This document shows, piece by piece, positions 1 to 5,993 of a DNA stretch of 11,090 nucleotides. A program made the translations under genes and the position numbers. Positions within the stretch are counted from its first letter, which is position 1. Each line of letters begins with the position of its first letter. The DNA comes from Actinomycetota bacterium (GTDB lineage: Bacteria > Actinomycetota > Coriobacteriia > Anaerosomatales > JAHIQC01), in NCBI GenBank assembly GCA_018902765.1, contig JAHIQC010000365.1, positions 1-11,090 of the forward strand, in the 5' to 3' direction. The notes beneath the pieces were generated by a model. That model was not told the DNA's origin, searched no databases, and saw nothing but the letters and a program-made list of their open reading frames with translations.

Positions 1-2097
1 TCTCAGCGCACCGCCACACTGCGTACAGCGTCCTACCACCAGCTCCGGCCCCTTCTTGGTGGGGCAATCCGCTGCTAGACACATAATGCGCACGGGACGC
101 TTGAACTGCATCACGCGAACCTGCGGCGAACCACAGACCTCGCACATCTCCTCGACAGCCGCGAACTTGGCGTTCTTGGGCAGCGGATAGGTGACGTCGC
201 AATCCGGGTACCCCGAGCAGCCCACGAAATAGCTTCGGGTCTTGGGCGAGTACTTGATCAGAAGATCGTGCCCGGACTTGGGGCACAGGCCCACCTTGGC
301 GTCCTCATCGGCAGCGACCTTGAGTGCCTCGCCCACCTCCGGGATGCTGTCCAGCAGTACCGCCATGACGTCGGACAGCAGCTTGCGCGAGTGACTCACG
401 ACGCCCTCGCGTGTGGCCCGGGCGTTCGCGATATCATCCATCTCACGGTCGAGCTCGCCGGTCATCTCGGGGTTCGTGATGCGCTCGGCGCGAAGCACCA
501 GCGCGTCGATGACCGAACGTCCCTTGAACGTCGGTTCGGTTGGATCGCTCGCTATGTACTTGCGGTCGTACAGCGTTTGGATGATGTCGTGGCGGGTGGC
601 CTTGGTGCCCAACCCGCGCTTCTCCATCTCCTGGATGAGCCGGCCTTGCGAAAAGCGCGCAGGCGGCTGGGTCTGCTTGGCCTCGGTTGAGGCGCCGAGA
701 AACTCGCATGTCTCGCCCTCGACGAGCCCGGGAAGCTGCTCCTCTTTCTTGAGACCGTAGTGGTACACGGCGCGGTACCCGGCACTGATGACCACGTCTC
801 CGCGAGCGATGAACCGTTCTTTGCCCACTTCGAGCACGGCCTTCGTGCTCTCAAGCACCGCAGAATCCGACAGCGTGGCCAGGAACCGGCGGGCGACGAG
901 GTTGTACAGTCGGTACTCATCGGGCTTGAGCTTGTCGGGGTCGGCCGCACCGGTCGGGTGGATCGGCGGGTGGTCGGTGGCCTCTTTGGCGCCTCTGGTC
1001 GCGGTCAGCGTGCCCTTCGCGAGCAAACGACCCACGTGCTCGTGATACGCAGCGACCTTATCGAGTTCCTTGAGGATCGCGCGGATGTCGAGACTGGGCG
1101 GGTACACCGTGTTGTCGACTCGCGGGTAGGAGATGAGACCGTCCATGTACAGGGACTCGGCGATGCGCATGGTGCGCGCAGGCGTGAACCCCTCGGCCGA
1201 GGCCGCCGCCATGAGCGAGGTGGTATTGAACGGCGCCGGTGCCTTGGCCGTGCGGCGATTGGTGGTGAGCTCCACGATCTGGGCGCGCCCGACGCCGTCG
1301 ACGGCGTCCATGACCCGCTTGGCCTCTACCGCCGAGGAGAACCTATCCTTCTCGTGCGTACCTCCGAACTCGGGAGTGAGCGCCTCGGCCGCATCATCGG
1401 CGCTGAAACGGGCCTTCACGACCCAGTAGTCCTCGGAGACGAACGCTTCGCGCTCGCGCTCGCGATCCACGATGAGCTTGAGCGTCGGGGTCTGCACGCG
1501 CCCGGCCGAAAGCACATCGCCCCAGGCGCGTTTGGCGGCCTTGTTCGAGGTCATGGTGAGGTAGCGCGTGAGCACAGCACCCCAGATAAGGTCGATGTCG
1601 CGACGTGCAGCGCCCGCGCCCGCCAAATCGTCGTCCAGCGGACCGATCTCAGCGAATGCACGCTCGATCTCATCTCTGGTGATGGCAGAGTAGCGGACTC
1701 GAGCGATGGGCAGCGAGGAGTTGGCTCCCAGCACGACGTTCCGGGCATCAGCTCCGATGAGCTCGCCTTCGCGGTCGTAGTCGGTCGCGATCACGACGTC
1801 GGTGGCCTTCTTGGCCAGGTTCTCAAGGGAGCGGATGATGCCCTTCTCGGCGGGCTCTTCGACAAGCGGTGCAAAGACCATCTTGTCCAGTTCATCGAGC
1901 TTCCACTTGGCGAAGTCCTCATGGAAGTCCACTCCCATGATGTGGCCCTTCAGGCCGATCGAGATCCAGTCCTCGCCATCACGACGAAAACGGTAGATCG
2001 GAGTGGAGTAGACCTTATCCGCCTGAGGCTTGCCCACCGCGAGTATCTCGGCGAGCTTCTTGGCGGCGATGTTCTTCTCGGCAATAACGAGCTTCAT
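1..2097 (-). CDS. topA: Archaeal-type DNA topoisomerase I (type IA), 3' end outside window
   Basis: Type IA topoisomerase that relaxes negatively supercoiled DNA by passing a strand through a transient 5'-phosphotyrosine break. The reading frame is open for 699 codons from ATG at 2097 to the window edge, so the C-terminus is missing. The Toprim domain starts MKLVIAEKNIAAKKLAEIL with Glu7, and its acidic triad lies in ATDYDREGELIG (Asp106, Asp108, Glu110). RVRYSAIT and SAGRVQTPTLKLIVDRE follow. The catalytic tyrosine is Tyr324 in LISYPRVDNTVYPPSL, and EKRGLGTKATRHDIIQTLYD lies near residues 480-510. The C-terminus has zinc-ribbon cysteine pairs: Cys605/His610 with Cys627/Cys633, Cys652/Cys655 with Cys673/Cys678, then Cys691/Cys694 at the edge. 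These N-terminal and active-site motifs match archaeal TopA, not the bacterial MKLVIVESPAKAKTI form. It is the last gene seen in the tat-hyp block, 106 bases after the HD gene, and may have its own promoter. Confidence 0.93.
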   Translation of the reverse strand, partial: MKLVIAEKNIAAKKLAEILAVGKPQADKVYSTPIYRFRRDGEDWISIGLKGHIMGVDFHEDFAKWKLDELDKMVFAPLVEEPAEKGIIRSLENLAKKATDVVIATDYDREGELIGADARNVVLGANSSLPIARVRYSAITRDEIERAFAEIGPLDDDLAGAGAARRDIDLIWGAVLTRYLTMTSNKAAKRAWGDVLSAGRVQTPTLKLIVDREREREAFVSEDYWVVKARFSADDAAEALTPEFGGTHEKDRFSSAVEAKRVMDAVDGVGRAQIVELTTNRRTAKAPAPFNTTSLMAAASAEGFTPARTMRIAESLYMDGLISYPRVDNTVYPPSLDIRAILKELDKVAAYHEHVGRLLAKGTLTATRGAKEATDHPPIHPTGAADPDKLKPDEYRLYNLVARRFLATLSDSAVLESTKAVLEVGKERFIARGDVVISAGYRAVYHYGLKKEEQLPGLVEGETCEFLGASTEAKQTQPPARFSQGRLIQEMEKRGLGTKATRHDIIQTLYDRKYIASDPTEPTFKGRSVIDALVLRAERITNPEMTGELDREMDDIANARATREGVVSHSRKLLSDVMAVLLDSIPEVGEALKVAADEDAKVGLCPKSGHDLLIKYSPKTRSYFVGCSGYPDCDVTYPLPKNAKFAAVEEMCEVCGSPQVRVMQFKRPVRIMCLAADCPTKKGPELVVGRCTQCGGALR

Positions 2098-2154
2098 TGT
2101 GTTCCGTTCAGGCGCGGGGCCGGTATCATGCCCCTGTTCGGGCTGAGGCGTTCA

Positions 2155-2170
2155 GCAGAGTATATACTGC
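2155..2170 (-). promoter_or_regulatory. Palindromic AT-rich element upstream of topA (possible -10 or operator)
   Basis: The 106-base gap before topA contains a perfect 10-base palindrome, AGTATATACT (2159-2168), inside a looser GCAG...CTGC frame. Read on the minus strand it gives TATACT, a good -10 hexamer about 60 bases upstream of the topA ATG. No good -35 lies 16-18 bases upstream; the nearby TTGACG (2173-2178) is only 8 bases away, too close for a classical sigma-70 promoter. It could be a weak or activator-dependent promoter or a protein-binding site. Confidence 0.3.
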
Positions 2171-2203
2171 GCCGTCAAGCCCATCCCCTGCACGAGTGCC
2201 GGA

Positions 2204-2755
2204 CTACAGCCCGACAGAAGCCGCTTCCTGCTGCATCGCATCGAGCGACAGGGCGAGGAACTCCTCGCGAGAAAAGCCAAGTTCCTCGCAGGCGGCCATC
2301 TGCTCTCGGGAGGCTCCGCGAGCAAAAGCCTTCTCCTTCCACCGCTTGAGCAGTGAGCTGAGCTTCACGGCCTCGAGCTTCTTCTCCGGACGCACCAATG
2401 CGGCCGCAACGATGAAGCCGGTGGTCGGATCGGCAGCATACAAAGCCAGGTCCATCTGGGACTCTCGGGGTGCCTTGTCGGCGTGTGCCAGAATCGCGTG
2501 AATGATCTCATCGTCGACGAGTCCCGCGAGCTCTCGCGCCGTGATCACCCCGTGCTGTTCGAAATCCTCTGCGGTCTGCGCGTAGTCAAGGTCGTGAAGA
2601 AGCCCTGCAAGGGCCCAGCGGGCCACGTCGTCGTCTGAGAGCTCGAAGTGCCTCGCTAGCGCCTCCATGATCAGTTCCACGGCTACACAGTGGTTCACGA
2701 GGTTGCGGTTCCCGATACGCTCGTTGACCAGTGCGAATGCCTCTGCGCGATCCAT
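2204..2755 (-). CDS. HD-domain metal-dependent phosphohydrolase, small
   Basis: A 183-residue stand-alone HD-superfamily protein. Metal-binding residues typical of the family are visible: His22 in LVNHCVAVE, the His54-Asp55 doublet in LLHDLDY, His68 and His91 in AILAHADK, and Asp109 in YAADP. HD proteins of this size are usually phosphohydrolases acting on nucleotides or phosphate esters, but the substrate cannot be read from sequence. An ATG 30 codons further upstream also keeps the frame open, but I chose ATG at 2755: GGGAGG lies just before it, the family core begins soon after, and the longer form would overlap the end of hypB. It starts 29 bases after the hypB stop, so it probably shares the tat-hyp transcript. 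Whether it has anything to do with hydrogenase maturation is unknown. The C-terminal 60 residues are a helical, charged extension. Confidence 0.85.
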   Translation of the reverse strand: MDRAEAFALVNERIGNRNLVNHCVAVELIMEALARHFELSDDDVARWALAGLLHDLDYAQTAEDFEQHGVITARELAGLVDDEIIHAILAHADKAPRESQMDLALYAADPTTGFIVAAALVRPEKKLEAVKLSSLLKRWKEKAFARGASREQMAACEELGFSREEFLALSLDAMQQEAASVGL

Positions 2756-2784
2756 GACGCCTCCCTGGCGACGCATCGGGGCTC

Positions 2785-3456
2785 TTACGACTGCGCGCGT
2801 GCGGCTCTGGCGCTCTCGATGCGCGCGATGAGCCATTCGGCCCAAGCGTCGATGCCGTCGCCCTTGGTGGCGCTCACGGGAAAGACCGGGGCTGAGGGGT
2901 TCAGTGAGTGGACGACCTGCCGAAACTCCGACTCGTCGAAATCGAACACGCTCAGGGTGTCGTACTTGTTCAGGATGACCGCCTCGGCGACCCCGAAGAT
3001 GTTCGGGTACTTGTACGGCTTGTCATGGCCCTCGGGAATCGAGAGGATCATGACCTTTGCGTCCTCGCCCAGATAGAAGTCGGTCGGGCACACGAGGTTG
3101 CCCACGTTCTCGATGATGATGATGTCGAGCGAGGCCAGATCGAGCGCGTCGATTGCGCGCTTGATCATGTCACTCTCAAGATGGCACGCACCCCCGGTGT
3201 TGATCTGTACGGCGGGGATGCCGTGCGCGCTGATCTTCTCCGCGTCGACGCGACTTGCGATATCGCCTTCGATGACCGCGATGTTGTAGCGGTCCCGCAG
3301 CGCGGCGATGGTGGCCAAGATGGTCGAGGTCTTGCCCGCACCCGGAGAGGCCATGAGATCCAAGACGAACACATCATTAGCGTCGAACAGCGCACGGTTC
3401 TCAGAAGCCAGACGCTCGTTGCGATCCAGGATCGGTTTGCTGATATCGATCTCCAT
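2785..3456 (-). CDS. hypB: Hydrogenase/urease nickel incorporation GTPase HypB
   Basis: SIMIBI-class GTPase that, with HypA, delivers nickel to the large subunit of [NiFe] hydrogenases in the cytoplasm. Numbered from the ATG at 3456 (223 residues): Walker A SPGAGKTS at 37-44, the IEGD segment near 62-65, metal-site residues Cys91-His92 in GGACHLES and Cys123 in NLVCPTDF, the switch segment SIPEGHDKPYKYP, and the base-specificity motif NKYD at 163-166. It lacks both the N-terminal CxxCGC high-affinity nickel site of the E. coli protein and any His-rich stretch, so it has only the G-domain metal site. An in-frame GTG at 3462 overlaps the hypA stop. The purine-rich AGGGGAG (3462-3468) sits 5 bases before the ATG and would overlap the GTG, so the ATG start is preferred. 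Confidence 0.95.
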   Translation of the reverse strand: MEIDISKPILDRNERLASENRALFDANDVFVLDLMASPGAGKTSTILATIAALRDRYNIAVIEGDIASRVDAEKISAHGIPAVQINTGGACHLESDMIKRAIDALDLASLDIIIIENVGNLVCPTDFYLGEDAKVMILSIPEGHDKPYKYPNIFGVAEAVILNKYDTLSVFDFDESEFRQVVHSLNPSAPVFPVSATKGDGIDAWAEWLIARIESARAARAQS

Positions 3457-3458
3457 GC

Positions 3459-3887
3459 TCACTCCCCTGCGCCCGACGCGGTGTCCGCGTCTGAGCCATC
3501 TTTGTCAGTCTCGTCGCCCTCGGACGGCTCCGCGCCAAGCGGCGCGTCGTCGATCTCAATGCTGTCGATCGTGAGTTCCCTGCCCGTGAGCAACTCACAC
3601 AGAAACCCGCCACACGTCGGGCACACGATCTCAAAACGACCGTGCTCGAACTCAATGTCGCATGACACGCATCGCGACGAGGCTCCGATGTGGTTCACGG
3701 TAAGTGTCGCGCCCTCGGCCATGGTCCCGGGTGTCATCGAGGTGAACGCGAAGTCCAAGGCGAACTCCTGGATCTCGGTGAGTTCACCGACGCTGATCTT
3801 GATCTCAGTGATGCGGGCGGCGCCCTGTTTGGAGGCCGCCTCGACCGACGCATCGAGAATACTGGCTACAATGCCCATCTCGTGCAC
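3459..3887 (-). CDS. hypA: Hydrogenase maturation nickel metallochaperone HypA, with acidic tail
   Basis: Nickel metallochaperone, partner of HypB in [NiFe]-hydrogenase assembly. The start is a GTG at 3887; it is fixed by the invariant Met-His-Glu N-terminus (His2 is the nickel ligand) and by GAGGAG 7 bases upstream. The zinc domain has Cys73-x2-Cys76 in SRCVSCD and Cys89-x2-Cys92 in VCPTCGG. HypA proteins are usually about 113-120 residues; this one has 142, the extra being an Asp/Glu/Ser-rich, probably disordered tail after about residue 115. It follows tatC by 15 bases, and its stop lies beside the hypB start. The other maturation genes (hypC, D, E, F) are not in the window. Confidence 0.94.
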   Translation of the reverse strand: MHEMGIVASILDASVEAASKQGAARITEIKISVGELTEIQEFALDFAFTSMTPGTMAEGATLTVNHIGASSRCVSCDIEFEHGRFEIVCPTCGGFLCELLTGRELTIDSIEIDDAPLGAEPSEGDETDKDGSDADTASGAGE

Positions 3888-3902
3888 GTGGGAACTCCTC
3901 GG

Positions 3903-4655
3903 CTAATCGTCAAGCTCTCGCTGAGCGCGAATCCGCTTAGACAGCAGCACCCTGGCGAGGAGCAGACTCGCTTCGTACAGGACAACGAGCGCAGCGAACA
4001 GTGCGCCCATGGTTACGGGTGACCAGTCGGGCGTTGCTACGGAAGCGACGACCATCATCACGATGTATGCAACGCGCCAGTTCGCCCGAAGCTTGGCGTA
4101 GGGAACGATGTCGAACAACACCAGATAGAAGACCACGACGGGCAGCTGGAAGCCTACACCGAACGCGATCACGAGCAAGATCGCCCCTTGGAAGTACGTC
4201 GATGCGCTCGGCATCACGGTCACGCTATCCCACGCCTGACCGACCATCCATTCGAACGCAGCCGGCAGGACAATGGAATGGCAGAAGACCACTCCTCCGG
4301 CGAACAACACGACCATGGCCATGAACGTGGGCAGAACCCACTTGCGCTCTTTGGGCCGAAGGGCGGGCATGAAGAACGCAAATACCTGCCAGATGATGAC
4401 CGGACTGCCGATCACAAGTGTCGCGTACAGAGAGATCTTGAACTTCAGGGTGAAGTTCTCGAACGGGTTCAGGGTCACCAATTGCTTGCCGTCAAAGATG
4501 TGCAGGATCGGCGCCATAAAGAAGTCATATATCTGAGGCGCGAAGGTATACAAGGCCATCGAGCCGATGAAGATTACTGCGGCAATAATCGCGAGCCGCT
4601 TGCGCAGCTCGTCGAGGTGTTCGAAGAAGGGCATCCGCTGGGGTCCGATGGGCAT
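3903..4655 (-). CDS. tatC: Sec-independent protein translocase subunit TatC
   Basis: Polytopic inner-membrane receptor of the twin-arginine translocase, which binds the RR signal peptide of folded exported proteins. The 250-residue protein begins with the family signature FFEHLDELRKRL (residues 10-21). Six hydrophobic segments follow. MPALRPKERKW holds Glu103, with Phe94 just before it; both numbers coincide with the signal-peptide-binding Phe94 and Glu103 of E. coli TatC. ATPDWSP precedes the last helix, and the C-terminus is charged. The frame is open upstream to 4778, but that would overlap the tatA tail with an Arg/Thr-rich, non-TatC sequence, so I chose ATG at 4655, 22 bases after the tatA stop; its ribosome binding site is weak. 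A second Met at residue 8 is possible. Confidence 0.95.
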   Translation of the reverse strand: MPIGPQRMPFFEHLDELRKRLAIIAAVIFIGSMALYTFAPQIYDFFMAPILHIFDGKQLVTLNPFENFTLKFKISLYATLVIGSPVIIWQVFAFFMPALRPKERKWVLPTFMAMVVLFAGGVVFCHSIVLPAAFEWMVGQAWDSVTVMPSASTYFQGAILLVIAFGVGFQLPVVVFYLVLFDIVPYAKLRANWRVAYIVMMVVASVATPDWSPVTMGALFAALVVLYEASLLLARVLLSKRIRAQRELDD

Positions 4656-4677
4656 GGTTTCTCGAGGGGCCCGCGGG

Positions 4678-4941
4678 CTACTCCTCGTCCTCCTCGTCCT
4701 CATCGTCCTCGTCATCAATGGCGTTGACGTTCGCTGCCTGCGAGGACACGCTCGCGCGCTGGTCGCGCTCGGAGCCATATACCTCAGCGCGAATCATCGA
4801 CTCCATGGATTCCTGGGCGCGCTTGAATTCGTTCATGATCTTGCCGACGGTGCGACCGAACTCAGGCAGCTTGTCAGGGCCGAAGATGAGCAGGCCGAAC
4901 ACCACTATCATGAACAGTTCTGTACCGCTGATGCCGAACAC
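4678..4941 (-). CDS. tatA: Twin-arginine translocase subunit TatA/TatB family
   Basis: Small single-pass membrane protein (87 residues) that forms the translocation assembly with TatC. The start is GTG at 4941, giving MFGISGTELF, with GGGAG about 10 bases upstream. Residues 5-20 form the short transmembrane helix, then the FGPDKLPEFG hinge (20-29), an amphipathic helix to about residue 52, and a linker ending in a run of Asp/Glu (76-87). Position 8 is Glu, as is common in TatB; the FGP-KLPE-G hinge is typical of TatA from Gram-positive bacteria, so TatA versus TatB cannot be settled from this gene alone. It is the first gene of the block, directly behind a good promoter. No second tatA/B gene is present here. 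Confidence 0.92.
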   Translation of the reverse strand: MFGISGTELFMIVVFGLLIFGPDKLPEFGRTVGKIMNEFKRAQESMESMIRAEVYGSERDQRASVSSQAANVNAIDDEDDEDEEDEE

Positions 4942-5004
4942 TGCAGATACGCTCCCGCGTTCTAAACGAGGTGGCGAGATGCCGCCTGAAGAGGCCGAGG
5001 TACG

Positions 5005-5033
5005 AGTCTAGGGCGAGGCGGGCCCGCAGGCAA
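5005..5033 (-). promoter_or_regulatory. Sigma-70-type promoter for tatA-tatC-hypAB
   Basis: On the minus strand, -35 TTGCCT (5028-5033) and -10 TAGACT (5005-5010) are separated by exactly 17 bases. Transcription would begin near 4998, leaving a leader of about 57 bases before the tatA GTG. The spacer contains a perfect 10-base palindrome, GCGGGCCCGC (5018-5027), which could be a repressor site or chance in GC-rich DNA. The promoter lies about 20 bases after the upstream STAS gene's stop, so the tat block can be expressed independently of it. Confidence 0.6.
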
Positions 5034-5053
5034 GCCGAACATCGGGTCGCATG

Positions 5054-5389
5054 CTAGAACTCGAGGGCGCGCTCAAGTGTGTCGAATATCGGAAACACCT
5101 TGTCGAGCCCAGTGATGCGGAAGATCTTGAGGATGTTCTCGCGGCTACACACCAGCCGAATTGCTCCCGAGTTCTCCTTCACTCTACGAAGACCACCCAC
5201 GAGAACCCCGAGACCCGAACTGTCGATGAATCCCACTTGCTCGAGGTCCACGAGAATGTTCACGCAACCGCCCTCGATGCTCTCGACGAGGCGCTCTTTG
5301 AGTTGCGGAGCCGTGTAAACGTCAACTTCACCAACCAGAGCGATGACACACAGTCCTTCGGACCGGTCGACCTTGATATCGAGTTCCAT
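5054..5389 (-). CDS. STAS-domain anti-sigma factor antagonist (SpoIIAA/RsbV-like)
   Basis: A 111-residue single-domain STAS protein. The family's phosphorylatable switch is in FIDSSGLGVL, with Asp56-Ser57-Ser58-Gly59; Ser58 is the position phosphorylated in B. subtilis SpoIIAA. An N-terminal strand GEVDVYTAPQLKERL and a C-terminal IFRITGLDKVFPIFDT match the fold. In known systems the unphosphorylated form binds an anti-sigma kinase and frees a sigma factor. No such kinase (RsbW/SpoIIAB), sigma factor or PP2C phosphatase is in the window, so the partner is unknown. The frame is open up to 5584, but ATG at 5389 is preferred: the fold starts there and GAGGAGG lies upstream (spacing about 12, long). 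It is divergent from the other STAS gene. Confidence 0.88.
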   Translation of the reverse strand: MELDIKVDRSEGLCVIALVGEVDVYTAPQLKERLVESIEGGCVNILVDLEQVGFIDSSGLGVLVGGLRRVKENSGAIRLVCSRENILKIFRITGLDKVFPIFDTLERALEF

Positions 5390-5570
5390 ACGTTCCGCCT
5401 GCCTCCTCGCAAACTCATGTTCGCTGCTTCGGATTGTACCTTGGGCGAGGCGACCTTTCCATGCCGAGGTGTGCCGAGGCACAAGCGTACTCGGTCCCAG
5501 CTGCCGTGCGGTAGTGCCCTCGGGACGGTTATTGGGTACAACCGAGGTGAAGACCGATGGAAGGACACGG
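5390..5570. promoter_or_regulatory. Divergent intergenic region between two STAS genes
   Basis: The 181-base spacer should hold both promoters. The same core GGTACAA followed by pyrimidine-C occurs once facing each gene: minus strand 5432-5440 (about 43 bases before the left gene) and plus strand 5535-5543 (about 28 bases before the right gene). These would supply -10-like TACAAT and TACAAC, but neither has a clear -35 match. Between them is a 14-base inverted repeat, TGTGCC-GA-GGCACA (5470-5483), a possible operator. I could not match these to a named sigma factor. Confidence 0.35.
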
Positions 5571-5921
5571 ATGGCACTGGGCATCGAACTTGCGGAGAAG
5601 GACTCTCATTGGCTGCTCTCCCTGACCGGGGATTTGGACTACGGAGAGTGTTCGGCGTTCCGCATGAGCATCGATCGCATCCTCAAAGCGTCACCGCCAG
5701 CGGCGATCGTCGATCTTTCGGCGCTGGAGTACCTCGATAGCTCAGGCTTGGGCCTGTTGCTGAGCCTGTCCAAGGAGTACGGCGCCCAGGGTGGCCGACT
5801 GGTTCTCGTCACAAACGAGACCGTGGACAACATCCTGTCGCTAACCCGTCTGAGTGGCATCTTCTCGACGGCCACGACTGTCGACGATGCCACCACGGTC
5901 CTCGGAATCACGGACGCCTGA
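5571..5921 (+). CDS. STAS-domain anti-sigma factor antagonist, second copy, divergent
   Basis: The only plus-strand gene: a 116-residue STAS protein starting at ATG 5571 with GGAAGG 6 bases upstream. The switch motif YLDSSGLGLLLSL again places Asp56-Ser57-Ser58-Gly59. The rest differs from the left neighbour: a Trp near the N-terminus (HWLLSLTGDLD), an Ala/Pro stretch before the central strand, and SLTRLSGIFSTATTVDDAT at the C-terminus. The divergence suggests two paralogues with separate partners or opposing roles rather than a recent duplication. The frame is open upstream to 5343, but that part is antisense to the other STAS gene and has no fold features. No anti-sigma kinase is adjacent. 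The stop codon lies inside the hairpin at 5913-5941. Confidence 0.87.
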   Translation: MALGIELAEKDSHWLLSLTGDLDYGECSAFRMSIDRILKASPPAAIVDLSALEYLDSSGLGLLLSLSKEYGAQGGRLVLVTNETVDNILSLTRLSGIFSTATTVDDATTVLGITDA

Positions 5922-5941
5922 GCGAGACTCGCCCAGGCGTC
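5913..5941. terminator. Bidirectional terminator-like hairpin between convergent genes
   Basis: Two 14-base arms, GACGCCTGAGCGAG (5913-5926) and CTCGCCCAGGCGTC (5928-5941), are complementary at 13 of 14 positions; the exception (5921 with 5933) is an A-C mismatch in plus-strand RNA and a U-G wobble in minus-strand RNA. The innermost bases cannot pair because the gap is one base, leaving a stem of about 12-13. No T-run follows on either strand, so it is not a classical intrinsic terminator. It covers the STAS stop codon (TGA, 5919-5921) and lies 52 bases past the TPR gene's stop, so it could end both convergent transcripts. Confidence 0.55.
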
Positions 5942-5993
5942 ACGGTTGCGAGCACGTGTGTGACATCGCTTACTGCGACGACGCATCGAAACC

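Noticed and set aside
2159..2178. TTGACG and TATACT as a topA promoter
   Set aside because: The hexamers are only 8 bases apart, far from the 16-18 needed; only the TATACT/palindrome was kept, at low confidence.
760..2349. 529-codon open frame on the plus strand opposite topA
   Set aside because: It lies antisense to an unmistakable topoisomerase; its translation is rich in Arg, Gly, Val and His with no domain, as expected of the opposite strand of a GC-rich gene.
2908..3906. 332-codon plus-strand open frame opposite hypB and hypA
   Set aside because: Mirror of two well-identified genes, with no recognisable motif.
4681..4716. Trinucleotide-like CTC/GTC repeat
   Set aside because: It encodes the Asp/Glu tail of TatA, and codon bias explains the repeat; it is not an independent repeat element.
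4656..4778. N-terminal extension of TatC by 41 codons
   Set aside because: The extra part is Arg/Thr-rich, overlaps the tatA tail in another frame and is absent from TatC proteins.
5390..5584. Long N-terminal extension of the left STAS protein to 5584
   Set aside because: It would run through the divergent promoter region and into the other STAS gene; STAS antagonists of this type start right before the first strand, as ATG 5389 does.
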